Assembly: GCF_017877135.1 (NCBI RefSeq)
Contig: NZ_JAGIPH010000001.1
Coordinates: 1,178,001-1,242,000 of the forward strand
Source of the DNA: Neorhizobium galegae
GTDB taxonomy: Bacteria; Pseudomonadota; Alphaproteobacteria; Rhizobiales; Rhizobiaceae
Length of the DNA stretch: 64,000 nt
Direction: 5' to 3'
A model generated the notes under the pieces. That model worked only from the letters and a program-made list of their open reading frames with translations, was not told where the DNA came from and did not search any database. Positions within the stretch are counted from its first letter, which is position 1. Each line of letters opens with the position of its first letter. The translations under genes were made by a program, and so were the position numbers. Below, piece after piece: positions 45,405-54,625 of the stretch.

Positions 45405-46523
45405 ATGCGTATAACTCTTGAGCGGTCCAACCTCCTGAAGTCGCTGAACCATGTCCACCGGGTGGTGGAGCGGCGCAACACGATCCCGATCCTGTCAAAC
45501 GTGCTGCTGAAGGCTTCCGGCAATGATCTGGCCCTGAAGGCGACCGACCTTGATCTGGAGATCACCGAGGAAGTGCCGGCCATGGTCGAACAGGCAGGCG
45601 CCACCACGGTGCCGGCGCATCTTCTCTATGAAATCGTGCGCAAGCTGCCGGATGGCGCCGAAGTCCGGCTTGCCACCAATCCGGATGGCGCCAGCATGAC
45701 TGTGCAGTCCGGCCGCTCAAAATTTTCGCTGCAATGCCTGCCGGAATCGGATTTTCCGGATCTGACGGCCGGCACATTCAGCCACGGCTTCAAGATCAAG
45801 GCGACCGATCTGAAGATGCTGATCGACCGCACGCAGTTTGCCATCTCGACCGAAGAGACGCGCTATTACCTCAACGGCATCTTCTTCCACACGATCGAGG
45901 CCGGCGGCGAACTGAAGCTGCGGGCTGTCGCCACCGACGGCCATCGCCTCGCCCGCGCCGATATCATCGCGCCCTCGGGCTCGGAAGGCATGCCGGGCAT
46001 CATCATTCCGCGCAAGACCGTCGGCGAGCTGCAGAAGCTCGTGGACAACCCCGAGACAATCGTCACCGTCGAAGTGTCGGACGCAAAAATCCGCCTCACC
46101 ATCGGCCAGGTGGTGATGACCTCAAAGCTGATCGACGGCACCTTCCCCGATTACCAGCGCGTCATCCCGACCGGCAACGACAAGGAAATGCGCGTCGATT
46201 GCCAGAGCTTTACCCGCGCCGTAGACCGCGTCTCGACGATTTCCTCCGAGCGCGGCCGCGCCGTGAAACTGGCGCTCAGCGAAGGCCAGCTGCTGCTCAC
46301 CGTCAACAATCCGGATTCGGGCAGTGCGACGGAAGAAGTCGCCGTCGGCTATGACAACGACGCGATGGAGATCGGCTTCAACGCCAAGTATCTTCTTGAT
46401 ATTACTGCACAGCTTTCCGGCGAGGATGCCATCTTCATGCTGGCCGACGCCGGCTCGCCGACGCTGGTGCGCGACACCGCAGGCGACGATGCGCTCTATG
46501 TTCTGATGCCCATGCGGGTATGA
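45405..46523 (+). CDS. dnaN: DNA polymerase III beta sliding clamp
   Basis: 372 residues with the three clamp domains in order: MRITLERSNLLKSLNHVHRV, VVERRNTIPILSNVLL, then TRYYLNGIFFHTIEAGGELK and LRAVATDGHRLARADI, ending YVLMPMRV, the conserved C-terminus that lines the protein-binding pocket. The clamp tethers polymerase III to DNA. In this organism dnaN is about 29 kb from dnaA, as in other rhizobia where the classical dnaA-dnaN pair is split. Confidence 0.97.
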   Translation: MRITLERSNLLKSLNHVHRVVERRNTIPILSNVLLKASGNDLALKATDLDLEITEEVPAMVEQAGATTVPAHLLYEIVRKLPDGAEVRLATNPDGASMTVQSGRSKFSLQCLPESDFPDLTAGTFSHGFKIKATDLKMLIDRTQFAISTEETRYYLNGIFFHTIEAGGELKLRAVATDGHRLARADIIAPSGSEGMPGIIIPRKTVGELQKLVDNPETIVTVEVSDAKIRLTIGQVVMTSKLIDGTFPDYQRVIPTGNDKEMRVDCQSFTRAVDRVSTISSERGRAVKLALSEGQLLLTVNNPDSGSATEEVAVGYDNDAMEIGFNAKYLLDITAQLSGEDAIFMLADAGSPTLVRDTAGDDALYVLMPMRV

Positions 46524-46528
46524 TTTTG

Positions 46529-46558
46529 AAAGGGACCGGTTCGCCGGTCCCTTTTTTT
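46529..46558 (+). terminator. Intrinsic terminator of dnaN
   Basis: AAAGGGACCGG and CCGGTCCCTTT pair perfectly around a TTCG tetraloop, followed by a run of seven T (46552-46558), 6 bp after the dnaN stop. A textbook Rho-independent terminator. Confidence 0.95.
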
Positions 46559-46643
46559 GCCGCATTTTGGATGCGACATTTTTTCATGAATTTGCGTCAT
46601 CACGACGCGATCACGTGAGGCTTTGATGGCCGGGAGATCATGC

Positions 46644-47237
46644 ATGGAGTTGCGCCTGAAAGAGCGGCTTGGCCGCAAATTCGATGAGGAAATTCGCTTC
46701 TTCAAGGGCTGGATGGACGGGCCGAAAAGCGTCGGCGCGATCCTTCCGACTTCCGGCGTCACGGCGCGGCGCATGGCAAGCGTCATTAACCCGCAATCGG
46801 GCCTTCCCGTGCTGGAGCTTGGACCCGGCACCGGCATCATCACCAAGGCCATCCTGCAAAAGGGCATTGCGCCGGAAAATCTCGTTTCGATCGAATTCTC
46901 GACGGATTTCTACCAGCACCTCACCCGGACGTTCCCGCGCGTCAACTTCATCAATGGCGATGCCTTCGATCTGGACAGAACGCTGGGGGATTTCCGCAAC
47001 CGCCAGTTCGACGCTGTGATTTCCGCCATTCCGATGCTGAGCTTTCCGATGGAGCGGCGCATTGCGCTTCTGGAAGATCTGCTTGACCGCATGCCCCGCG
47101 GCCGCCCGGTGATCCAGATCACCTATGGTCCGGTCTCGCCCATCGTCGCCCGGCCTGACCGCTACCAGATCAAGCACTACGATTTCGTCGTGCGTAACAT
47201 TCCCCCGGCGCAGCTGTGGACCTATACAAGGCCCTGA
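46644..47237 (+). CDS. pmtA: Phospholipid N-methyltransferase PmtA
   Basis: 197 residues. Closely matches the Sinorhizobium/Agrobacterium PmtA type: ELRLKERLGRKFDEEIRFFK at the N-terminus and SAM motif I VLELGPGTGIITKAIL. Methylates phosphatidylethanolamine three times to phosphatidylcholine, a major rhizobial lipid. With choX/betC in the same window, choline can both be made and imported. The ATG at 46644 has GGGAG eight bases upstream and matches the family start; in-frame codons at 46623 and 46626 are alternatives. Confidence 0.88.
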   Translation: MELRLKERLGRKFDEEIRFFKGWMDGPKSVGAILPTSGVTARRMASVINPQSGLPVLELGPGTGIITKAILQKGIAPENLVSIEFSTDFYQHLTRTFPRVNFINGDAFDLDRTLGDFRNRQFDAVISAIPMLSFPMERRIALLEDLLDRMPRGRPVIQITYGPVSPIVARPDRYQIKHYDFVVRNIPPAQLWTYTRP

Positions 47238-47262
47238 CGGTTTCAACGGGGACGCGCCTTCG

Positions 47263-47865
47263 ATGTTTGCCCTTTACATCACCCATCCGCAGGTGAAGAT
47301 TTCGGCCGACGTGCCGGTGCCGCAATGGGGCCTGTCCGAGATCGGGATCGAGCGCACGCGCAAGGCCGCGGCCTTGCCCTGGGTGAAGCGCCTGTCGCGC
47401 ATCGTCTCAAGCGGCGAGACGAAGGCCATCGAGACGGCGGCGATCCTTGCCGAGGCGGCCTCGGTGATACCCGAGATCGATGAGGCCATGCACGAAAACG
47501 ACCGTTCGGCGACCGGCTTCCTGCCGCCGCCGGCCTTCGAGGCGGCCGCCGACTGGTTCTTTGCCCACCCGCAGGAGAGTTTCAAGGGCTGGGAGCGGGC
47601 GGTGGATGCGCAGGCGCGGATCGTTTCTGCCGTCGCCCGCGTGCTTGCCGATCACGATCCGGCGCGGCCCATCGCCTTTGTCGGCCATGGCGGCGTCGGC
47701 ACCCTGCTCAAATGCCATCTCGCCAGCAAGGCGATTGCGCGGGACGGCGACCAGCCGGGCGGCGGCGGCAATCTTTTTGCCTTCACGGCCGCCCGCTCCC
47801 TTGTCGATTGCCGCCTCACATGCGACTGGACGCCGATGGAATTCTGGCAAGGAGACAGAGGATGA
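47263..47865 (+). CDS. Atypical histidine-phosphatase superfamily protein
   Basis: 200 residues. The fold is that of phosphoglycerate mutase-like phosphatases: an early His8 in [30 protein letters not shown] as the substrate-phosphate region, Glu near PEIDEAMHE and the second histidine in [11 protein letters not shown]. The canonical RHG triad is THP here, so the arginine that grips the phosphoryl group is missing, while the nucleophile His remains. Activity is therefore uncertain. The stop overlaps the pyrF start (ATGA). Confidence 0.8.
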   Translation: MFALYITHPQVKISADVPVPQWGLSEIGIERTRKAAALPWVKRLSRIVSSGETKAIETAAILAEAASVIPEIDEAMHENDRSATGFLPPPAFEAAADWFFAHPQESFKGWERAVDAQARIVSAVARVLADHDPARPIAFVGHGGVGTLLKCHLASKAIARDGDQPGGGGNLFAFTAARSLVDCRLTCDWTPMEFWQGDRG

Positions 47866-48554
47866 CCCCACGCGACCGCCTGATCGTCGGGCTCGACGTT
47901 CCAACCGTTGCAGAGGCGGAAAGCCTTGTCACAACGCTCGGTTCGGACGTCTCCTTCTACAAGATCGGCTATCAGCTGGTCTTTGCCGGCGGTCTGGAGC
48001 TGGCGCGTGATCTGGTGGCCGATGGCAAACAGGTGTTTCTCGACATGAAGCTGCTCGACATCGACAATACGGTGGCCAAGGGCGTCGAAAACATCGTCAA
48101 GATGGGCGTGACCATGCTGACGCTGCACGCCTATCCGAAAGCCATGCGCGCGGCCGTGGACGCCGCAAAGGGTTCGAACCTCTGCCTGCTTGGCGTTACC
48201 GTTCTCACCTCCATGGACGATGCCGATCTGCGCGAGGCCGGCTATGAATACGACCCGCACACGCTGGTGCTGACACGCGCCGAGCAGGCACGCGCAGCCG
48301 GTATGGGCGGCATCGTCTGCTCGGCGGAAGAATCGGCCGCCGTGCGAAAGATCATCGGTCCTGACATGGCGCTCGTCACTCCCGGCATCCGACCGACAGG
48401 GGCTGACGCCGGCGACCAGAAGCGCGTCGTCACTCCCTACGACGCCCTGAAGGCCGGCTCCAGCCATCTCGTCGTCGGCCGCCCGATCGTCAAGGCTGCG
48501 GATCCGCAGGCAGCGGCCCGTGCCATCCTTGCCGAGATGGCGACGGCGCTTTAA
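47862..48554 (+). CDS. pyrF: Orotidine-5'-phosphate decarboxylase
   Basis: 230 residues. Last step of UMP synthesis. The catalytic [11 protein letters not shown] (Lys-x-x-x-Asp) pattern, [18 protein letters not shown] at the start, [20 protein letters not shown] and [16 protein letters not shown] are all present. The ATG at 47862 overlaps the previous stop by four bases; the longer frame upstream is inside the phosphatase gene. Confidence 0.96.
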   Translation: MTPRDRLIVGLDVPTVAEAESLVTTLGSDVSFYKIGYQLVFAGGLELARDLVADGKQVFLDMKLLDIDNTVAKGVENIVKMGVTMLTLHAYPKAMRAAVDAAKGSNLCLLGVTVLTSMDDADLREAGYEYDPHTLVLTRAEQARAAGMGGIVCSAEESAAVRKIIGPDMALVTPGIRPTGADAGDQKRVVTPYDALKAGSSHLVVGRPIVKAADPQAAARAILAEMATAL

Positions 48555-48596
48555 GCCTTCGGTTCTGGAAAAATCATGCACAAGGAGAGGCAAGAC

Positions 48597-48884
48597 ATGG
48601 CCAAGGGATACTGGATCGCCCGCATCGATATCAAGGAGCCGGAGCGCTACAAGGATTATGTCGCGGCCGCCAAGCCGGCGTTTGAAAAATACGGCGCGGT
48701 GTTTCTGGCCCGCGGCGGCGAGGCCGTGGCGCTGGAGGGCACCGGCCGGGCCCGCAATGTCGTCATCGAATTTCCCTCCGCACAGGCCGCCATCGACTGC
48801 TTCCATTCGCCCGAATACCAGATCGCCGCAAAGATCCGCCAGGAAGTGGCAGACGGCGAACTTCTGGTCGTCGAAGGCGTCTGA
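48597..48884 (+). CDS. DUF1330 family protein
   Basis: 95 residues with the ferredoxin-like dimeric alpha-beta barrel pattern of DUF1330: KGYWIARIDIKEPERYKDYV, FLARGGEAVALEGTGRARNV and EFPSAQAAIDCFHSPEYQIA. No function is known for the family. AAGGAG lies 11 bases before the ATG at 48597. It follows pyrF by 42 bp and ends in a terminator, so both share a transcript. Confidence 0.88.
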   Translation: MAKGYWIARIDIKEPERYKDYVAAAKPAFEKYGAVFLARGGEAVALEGTGRARNVVIEFPSAQAAIDCFHSPEYQIAAKIRQEVADGELLVVEGV

Positions 48885-48917
48885 TCCTGCCGAAGGCCGG
48901 CCATGCGGCCGGCATTC

Positions 48918-48936
48918 AAACCGGCCTGCGGTTTTT
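48918..48936 (+). terminator. Terminator after the DUF1330 gene
   Basis: AAACCG (48918-48923) pairs with CGGTTT (48929-48934) and runs into TTTTT. A second perfect hairpin GCCGGCC-ATGC-GGCCGGC (48896-48913) sits just before it. Together they probably end the pyrF-DUF1330 transcript. Confidence 0.65.
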
Positions 48937-49041
48937 GGCCGCCTGCACGCGCCTGGACCTTGAAGGACACTTCACCTTGCCGGGCGGATCGGCTAGAGAC
49001 AGAGGAAGATAGATCTCTCCCAAGGCTTCCGGAGCACTGCC

Positions 49042-50022
49042 ATGACCATGTCCAATCTTCCGCCGCTCGTCACCGTGTTCGGAGGCTCTGGCTTTGTCGG
49101 CCGGCATGTGGTGCGCGCGCTCGCCAAGCGTGGCTATCGCATCCGGGTTGCGGTGCGCCGTCCCGATCTGGCGGGCTTCCTGCGTCCGGCCGGCTATGCG
49201 GGCCAGATCCAGCTGGTGCAGGCGAACCTGCGCTACCGCGCCTCGATCGATCAGGCCGTTGCCGGTTCGAGCCATGTGGTCAACTGCGTCGGCATCCTGT
49301 TTGAAAGCGGCAAGAACTCGTTCGATGCCGTGCAGGAATTCGGCGCCAAGGCCGTGGCTGAGGCTGCCCGCGCCGCCGGCGCCGGCCTGACGCATGTCTC
49401 GGCCATCGGTGCCGACGCCAAGTCGGCCTCCTCCTATGCCCGCTCCAAGGGCCGCGCCGAAGAGGCGATCCGCTCGATCCTGCCGGGTGCGGTGATCCTG
49501 CGCCCCTCGATCGTGTTCGGTCAGGAGGACAATTTCTTCAACAAGTTCGCCGACATGGCCCGCACCATGCCCTTCCTGCCACTGATCGGCGGCGGCAAGA
49601 CGAAGTTCCAGCCGGTCTTCGTGGAAGATCTGGCTGAAGCCGTGGCGCTCTCGGTGGACGGCAAGGCCGTGCCCGGCGCCACCTACGAACTTGGCGGCCC
49701 GGAAGTGCTGAGCTTCAGGCAGTGTCTCGAGGAAGTGCTGCGCGTCACCTATCGCAAGCGCAGCTTCGTCGGCCTGCCGTTTGGCGTCGCCAGCTTCATC
49801 GGCAACATCGCCTCCAAGATCCCGCTCATCACGCCGCCGCTCACCGGCGACCAGGTGACGCTGCTGAAGACGGACAATGTGGTCTCGAGCGCCGCCGAAA
49901 AGGAAGGGCGCACGCTGAAAGGCCTCGGCATTGCCCCGACGCTTCTGGCGAGCGTCCTGCCGAGCTATCTCGTGCAGTATCGCATCCACGGCCAGTTTAC
50001 CGGCACCGGCAAGGCCGCCTGA
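49042..50022 (+). CDS. NAD(P)-binding NDUFA9-like protein
   Basis: 326 residues, atypical short-chain dehydrogenase fold with the dinucleotide motif VTVFGGSGFVGRHVVRAL at 11-28 and SSYARSKGRAEEAIRS in the active-site region, where the usual Tyr-x3-Lys is Tyr-ARS-Lys. Resembles the complex I accessory subunit NDUFA9/39 kDa and alphaproteobacterial homologues of COG0702. A ubiquinone-synthesis or complex I assembly role is possible but not shown. A structured region starts 5 bp after its stop. Confidence 0.85.
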   Translation: MTMSNLPPLVTVFGGSGFVGRHVVRALAKRGYRIRVAVRRPDLAGFLRPAGYAGQIQLVQANLRYRASIDQAVAGSSHVVNCVGILFESGKNSFDAVQEFGAKAVAEAARAAGAGLTHVSAIGADAKSASSYARSKGRAEEAIRSILPGAVILRPSIVFGQEDNFFNKFADMARTMPFLPLIGGGKTKFQPVFVEDLAEAVALSVDGKAVPGATYELGGPEVLSFRQCLEEVLRVTYRKRSFVGLPFGVASFIGNIASKIPLITPPLTGDQVTLLKTDNVVSSAAEKEGRTLKGLGIAPTLLASVLPSYLVQYRIHGQFTGTGKAA

Positions 50023-50026
50023 GGCG

Positions 50027-50087
50027 CTTGCCTGTTAATTGATCCAGGATGCAACACAAACAGGCAAGCCGAGCGTCTGCCTGTTTT
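50027..50087 (+). promoter_or_regulatory. Mutually exclusive hairpins ending in a terminator
   Basis: Arm 1 CTTGCCTGTT (50027-50036) is perfectly complementary to arm 2 AACAGGCAAG (50059-50068), and arm 2 extended left, AAACAGGCA (50058-50066), is perfectly complementary to arm 3 TGCCTGTTT (50078-50086), which ends in four T. Only one pairing can form. The arm 2-arm 3 hairpin looks like an intrinsic terminator; arm 1 could act as antiterminator. Arm 1 lies directly after the upstream stop codon, within the footprint of a terminating ribosome. Confidence 0.6.
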
Positions 50088-50259
50088 CGTATTTCCTGAT
50101 GTGACACAAAAGTCGCAAGGCTTCACCGCATGCCGTTAACCGCTGGTTCATCAACATGGCCTATTGAAGTCTTGAGGCTCGGCCCGTAAACCGCAGCCTC
50201 TCTCAATGACGACTCGTATGGCCGTGACACAGATTCCATCCTCCGAAAGGCACTTCTCC

Positions 50260-50415
50260 ATGGGCAAGTCCATCGCACTGTTTTTTGCGTGTGCGGCACT
50301 GGTCATTCTTGCCGGCTCCTTCCTGGCGCCGGGCACGGTTGCGGCCAACAAGGGCGCCTGCGCCCCGGCCTATGGCGTCGATCCGTGCAGCACCACAAGC
50401 TCGATCCGTCGCTGA
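50260..50415 (+). CDS. Small secreted or membrane protein, unknown
   Basis: 51 residues. A hydrophobic N-terminal stretch (SIALFFACAALVILAGSFLA, about 4-23) followed by a short hydrophilic tail with two cysteines (KGACAPAYGVDPCSTTSSIR). This could be a signal peptide releasing a peptide of about 25 residues with one disulfide, or a single-span membrane protein. GAAAGG lies nine bases before the ATG at 50260; an ATG at 50206 would add 18 residues. It is alone between two terminators. I do not recognise a family. Confidence 0.55.
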   Translation: MGKSIALFFACAALVILAGSFLAPGTVAANKGACAPAYGVDPCSTTSSIRR

Positions 50416-50486
50416 TCACGTAAGCGCCTGCCCGCCCCGCTCCCAAGGGGTCTGAGGCACCGATCGCGAACCGAACCGATCCCATC

Positions 50487-50525
50487 AAAAAAGCCGGGCC
50501 GCTTCTGCGACCCGGCTTTGTTTTT
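50487..50525. terminator. Bidirectional terminator between the small gene and uppP
   Basis: AAAGCCGGG (50490-50498) pairs with CCCGGCTTT (50511-50519) with a partly paired loop; A-run before and T-run after give a usable terminator on both strands, serving the small plus-strand gene and convergent uppP. Confidence 0.8.
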
Positions 50526-50543
50526 GGTCCCGGCAACGGTGAA

Positions 50544-51350
50544 TCAGGCGATCATGCCGAAGGAGGCAAAGCCGAGGAGCAGGACGCCGAGGATGATGCG
50601 ATAAACGGCAAACACGGTGAAACGGTTGGTCTGGATATAGGAGAGCAGCCATTTGACCGCGATGAAGGCAACCACCGTCGAGGTGACGAAGGCGATGCCG
50701 AGCGATGTCCAGTCTTCACCGGCCACACCCTGGTCTTTCAGCGTCTTCAAAAGCTGATAGGCGCTCGCCGCATACATGGTCGGAATGCCGACGAGAAAGG
50801 CAAATTCCGTGGCAGCGGCGCGGTTGCCCGTGCCGGCCAGCATGGCGACGAAGATCGTGGCGCCCGAGCGCGACGTGCCCGGAAACACCCCGGCCACCAC
50901 CTGCGCAATACCGACCAGAATGGCGGCAAGCCAGGTGATGCGCGTGCTCTGCGGCCGTTTGGCAGCCGCCCATTCGGCAAAGATCATCCAGAACCCGCCG
51001 ATGATCAGCGCCCAGGCAATCGGGCTTGCATCTTCCGGCAGTTCAAAGCCCAGCTTCTTGACGAGGAGGCCGAGCACGGCGGTGATCAGGAAGGCCACGA
51101 TGAGCTTCAGCGCATAATCGCGGTTTTCCGGTTCGCGCCAGCCGAGAACGAGGTTCAGAAGCCGGCGCCAGTAGATGATGGTGACGGCGATGATCGCGCC
51201 GGCCTGGATCACGATGTTGAACGTGTCGGACCGGCTGCCCAGCCACTGCTCGGCAATGATGAGATGGCCGGTGCTGGAAATGGGCAAAAATTCGGTGATC
51301 CCCTCGACCACCCCAAGAATGAACGCGCTAAGTATGCTCTGGTCCGCCAT
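50544..51350 (-). CDS. uppP: Undecaprenyl-diphosphatase UppP/BacA
   Basis: 268 residues, about eight membrane helices. Recycles the lipid carrier for peptidoglycan and other envelope polymers by removing a phosphate from undecaprenyl diphosphate. Both active-site motifs are present: GVVEGITEFLPISSTGHLII near the N-terminus and AGVFPGTSRSGATIFVAMLA in the middle. The ATG at 51350 has AAAGGA upstream and is preferred to an in-frame ATG 40 codons earlier. Over-expression of this family confers bacitracin resistance. Confidence 0.95.
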   Translation of the reverse strand: MADQSILSAFILGVVEGITEFLPISSTGHLIIAEQWLGSRSDTFNIVIQAGAIIAVTIIYWRRLLNLVLGWREPENRDYALKLIVAFLITAVLGLLVKKLGFELPEDASPIAWALIIGGFWMIFAEWAAAKRPQSTRITWLAAILVGIAQVVAGVFPGTSRSGATIFVAMLAGTGNRAAATEFAFLVGIPTMYAASAYQLLKTLKDQGVAGEDWTSLGIAFVTSTVVAFIAVKWLLSYIQTNRFTVFAVYRIILGVLLLGFASFGMIA

Positions 51351-51505
51351 TCTTAATCCTTTATTGAGTAGATGACGACAGTTTGAAGGAGTTGGGTCGG
51401 CATTGCTTGTGCTGGGCTTACCAAACCCATATAGCTGCATTACGTCAGGCCTGTGCAAGATGCGAGCCATCCTCCCTGTCGAATCATCATAAAGTTCATG
51501 TGTCC

Positions 51506-52198
51506 ATGCCCACCCTCTATCATCACCCGATGTCTTCCGCGTCGCGTTTCGTCCGTCTGATCCTGGCGGAATACGGCTTTCAGACGGATCTGGTCGAAGA
51601 GCAGCCCTGGGAGAAGCGGCGCGAATTTCTGGCGCTCAATCCGGCAGCGACGCTTCCCGTCTATGTGGACGACAGCATGCGGGTTCTGTGCGGCCCCAAT
51701 GTTCTTCTCGAATTCCTCGATGAGACGCACGGCGTCCTGAAACGCGATCGCCGGCTTCTGGCGGAAGATCCGTTCCAACGTGCCGAGATCCGTCGGCTCA
51801 CCGAATGGTTTCTGCTGAAGATGGAGCAGGACGTCACGCGGCCCCTGACGCGCGAGCGCGTCTACAAGCTGCAGATGACGCCGGCCCAGGGCGGCGGCGC
51901 GCCGGACAGCAAGGTCTTGCGCATGGCGCGCGCCAATATCCGCCAGCATATGAAATACCTCTCCTGGCTGGCCGGTTCGCGCACCTGGCTTGCCGGCGGG
52001 CGCTTGAGCTACGCGGATCTGGCCGCCGCCGCCTCGATCTCGGTGCTCGATTATCTCGGCGAAATCGATTGGCAGGAGACACCGGTTGCCAAGGAATGGT
52101 ATCAGAGGCTGAAATCGCGGCCCTCGTTCCGCCCCATGCTGGCGGAACGCATCCGCGGCATCACGCCGGTATCTCATTATGCGGATCTCGACTTCTGA
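51506..52198 (+). CDS. Glutathione S-transferase family protein
   Basis: 230 residues. N-terminal thioredoxin-like domain ([37 protein letters not shown]; the catalytic Ser is probably in the SSASR turn) and a C-terminal all-helical domain with the GST motif [20 protein letters not shown]. Substrate unknown. The start lacks a clear ribosome-binding site. The stop overlaps the queG start by 20 bp, so the two are coupled. Confidence 0.87.
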   Translation: MPTLYHHPMSSASRFVRLILAEYGFQTDLVEEQPWEKRREFLALNPAATLPVYVDDSMRVLCGPNVLLEFLDETHGVLKRDRRLLAEDPFQRAEIRRLTEWFLLKMEQDVTRPLTRERVYKLQMTPAQGGGAPDSKVLRMARANIRQHMKYLSWLAGSRTWLAGGRLSYADLAAAASISVLDYLGEIDWQETPVAKEWYQRLKSRPSFRPMLAERIRGITPVSHYADLDF

Positions 52199-53354
52199 GG
52201 CGAATAAGCCCGCCGATCCAGACAAGCAGGCCCTGCGAAGCCGCAAGCTTTCCGCCTTCATCCGGCAGGAGGCCGAAGCGCAGGGCTTCGATCTCTGTCG
52301 CATCACCCGCCCGGACGCGATCCCCGAGGCACCTGCCCGGCTTGCCAGTTTTATTAAGGCCGGTCGCCACGGCACGATGGAGTGGATGGAAGAGACCTAT
52401 GCCCGTCGTGCCGATCCGCGCACATTGTGGAGCGAGGTGCGCTCCATCGTCATGTTCGGCCTCAACTACGGCCCGGACGAAGACCCGCGCGGCCTTCAGG
52501 CCAAGCCCGATCGCGCCGCCATTTCCGTCTATGCCCGCAACCGCGACTATCACGACGTCATCAAGGGCCGGCTGAAGGAGATCGCCACCCGCTTTGCCGC
52601 CCGCGCCGGCGAGGATGTGAAAGTCTTCGTCGACACCGCGCCGGTGATGGAAAAGCCGCTGGCTGCGGCCGCCGGCCTCGGCTGGCAGGGCAAGCATACC
52701 AATCTCGTCTCGCGCAGCCACGGCTCCTGGCTCTTTCTCGGCAGCCTGTTCACCACCGCGGAGCTGGAATTCGATGTCGGCGAGCGCGACCATTGCGGCT
52801 CCTGCCGCGCCTGCCTCGATGCCTGCCCGACCAATGCCTTCCCCGCCCCCTACCAGATCGATGCGCGCCGCTGCATTTCCTATCTCACCATCGAGCATAA
52901 GGGCCCGATCGATGCGGAATTTCGCCCGCTCATCGGCAACCGCATCTATGGCTGCGACGATTGTCTGGCCGCCTGTCCGTGGAACAAGTTTGCCGCCAGC
53001 GCGTCTGAAATGAAGTTTTCCGCACGCGAGGACCTCAAGGAACCGGAGATCGCCTTTCTGCTCGGCCTTGACGACAAAGCCTTTCGCGCCTTCTTCTCCG
53101 GCTCGCCGGTGAAGCGCATCGGCCGCGACCGGTTCGTGCGCAATGTGCTGATCGCGGCGGGCAATTCGGGCGAGGCGTCCCTGATCGAGCCCTGTCTTGC
53201 CCTTCTGACGGACGCAGCGCCGGTGGTGCGCGCCATGGCTGTCTGGGCGCTGTCGCGGCTCATGCCGGCATCCTCCTTCTCCGGCCTTTGCGCCGGACGC
53301 GGCAAGGACGACGACCCGCTGGTGGAAGCGGAATGGCAGATGGCAGGAGCGTGA
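52179..53354 (+). CDS. queG: Epoxyqueuosine reductase QueG
   Basis: 391 residues. Last step of queuosine synthesis in tRNA, using cobalamin and two 4Fe-4S clusters. Catalytic Asp152 lies in VDTAPVMEK. Cluster cysteines are C206, C209, C212, C216 ([12 protein letters not shown]) and C232, C259, C262, C266 ([10 protein letters not shown]). A HEAT-like C-terminal segment (about 330-375) is present. It begins inside the last codons of the GST gene, with an ATG at 52179. Confidence 0.95.
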   Translation: MRISTSEANKPADPDKQALRSRKLSAFIRQEAEAQGFDLCRITRPDAIPEAPARLASFIKAGRHGTMEWMEETYARRADPRTLWSEVRSIVMFGLNYGPDEDPRGLQAKPDRAAISVYARNRDYHDVIKGRLKEIATRFAARAGEDVKVFVDTAPVMEKPLAAAAGLGWQGKHTNLVSRSHGSWLFLGSLFTTAELEFDVGERDHCGSCRACLDACPTNAFPAPYQIDARRCISYLTIEHKGPIDAEFRPLIGNRIYGCDDCLAACPWNKFAASASEMKFSAREDLKEPEIAFLLGLDDKAFRAFFSGSPVKRIGRDRFVRNVLIAAGNSGEASLIEPCLALLTDAAPVVRAMAVWALSRLMPASSFSGLCAGRGKDDDPLVEAEWQMAGA

Positions 53355-53357
53355 CCC

Positions 53358-54230
53358 ATGCAGATGATGATCTTTGGCGCCGGCTATTCCGGTCAGGCGA
53401 TTGCCGCAGAGGCCCGCGCGGCAGGGGCGACCGTCTCCGGCACCACCCGCAGCGCCGAGCGGCTGCAGGCTCTGGCCGACCAGGATATTGCGCCCTTCCT
53501 GTTTGATGGCGAACGGCTGTCGGACGCGCTTGTCGCCGAGATGGCGCGCACCACCCATCTCGTCCAGTCGATTGCCCCCGGCCGAACCGGCGATCCGCTG
53601 CTGATGCTGACCGGCGGCGATCTCAAGGCATTCTTTCCGAACCTTGCCTGGGCCGCCTACCTCTCCACCGTCGGCGTCTATGGCGATCACGGCGGTCAAT
53701 GGGTGACGGAGGAGACGCCATGCCGGCCGGTGTCGCAGCGTTCCGTGGAACGGGTGGCGGCCGAAGAGGCCTGGGCGGAGGCGGCGATGCAGGCGGGCAT
53801 CCCGATGGCGGTGCTGAGGCTCTCCGGCATTTACGGCCCGGGCCGCAACGGCTTCGTCAACCTGTCACAGGGCACGGCGCGCCGGCTGGTGAAGCCCGGA
53901 CAGGTGTTCAACCGCATCCGCGTCGAAGATATCGGTGCCGCCACGCGGTTTCTCGCCGCAAAAAATCTCGGCGGCATCTTCAACATCACCGATGACGAGC
54001 CCGCTCCGCCGCAGGATGTGGTGAGCGAAGCCGCCCGACTGATGGGCATGGCGCCTCCCCCGGAACAGGCCTTCGAGACGGCCGATCTCAGCCCCATGGC
54101 GCGCTCCTTCTATGGCGAGAACAAGCGCGTCTCCAATGCCAGGATCTGCAACCTAGGATTTCAATTTCGCTATCCCGAATATCGCATGTCGTTGGCGCAG
54201 CTTTGGGCGGACGGACGCTGGAAGCCTTGA
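53358..54230 (+). CDS. NAD-dependent epimerase/dehydratase-like protein (YeeZ type)
   Basis: 290 residues, short-chain dehydrogenase fold: nucleotide-binding MQMMIFGAGYSGQAIAAEAR, YLSTVGVYGDHGGQWV, the active-site-like LRLSGIYGPGRNGF and a C-terminal lobe ending MSLAQLWADGRWKP. It lacks a clear Tyr-x3-Lys pair, so it may not be a sugar epimerase. 3 bp after queG; the two are co-transcribed. Confidence 0.84.
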   Translation: MQMMIFGAGYSGQAIAAEARAAGATVSGTTRSAERLQALADQDIAPFLFDGERLSDALVAEMARTTHLVQSIAPGRTGDPLLMLTGGDLKAFFPNLAWAAYLSTVGVYGDHGGQWVTEETPCRPVSQRSVERVAAEEAWAEAAMQAGIPMAVLRLSGIYGPGRNGFVNLSQGTARRLVKPGQVFNRIRVEDIGAATRFLAAKNLGGIFNITDDEPAPPQDVVSEAARLMGMAPPPEQAFETADLSPMARSFYGENKRVSNARICNLGFQFRYPEYRMSLAQLWADGRWKP

Positions 54231-54625
54231 TCTGCGGGGTTACGAGTCCCGGAATGAAACAGGTCGTTCCGGGTGAAAATTCCATCCTTCCGGCCTTTTT
54301 CGGTCATTATTTCTTAATCTAATGGGCACGGCGCCACAAATTCTGTCCAAATATGGCGTTTCGACCCCTCGCACGATAAAAAAATTTCGGCCGATTTCGT
54401 GAGCCGGTACAGGCCCTGAATCGGGTCGGAACAGTTTTCCAGTTGATGACTGATTCGGTTAAACTTTTTTCAATTTTAGCGCAAATTTCCTTAGCCGGCT
54501 TAAGTTCACGAATGTTACAGCCATTAACATTGCGTGATAGCAAACCTCACGTTTTCGCCTTTTTTGGCCGTCCCTAAGCCTCCCACACGCCAATTCCTGG
54601 CGCTGGTCTCAGGGGATACTGAAAT
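54231..54625. other. AT-rich gap upstream of rlpA
   Basis: About 395 bp with low GC for this window. It starts with a hairpin CCCGGAA-N12-TTCCGGG (54248-54273) followed by TGAAAATTCC, a possible terminator of the queG/epimerase transcript without a proper T-run. The right part has several A/T runs (TAAAAAAATT at 54378, AAACTTTTTT at 54461) consistent with a promoter region for rlpA. No open frame with a ribosome-binding site. Confidence 0.5.
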
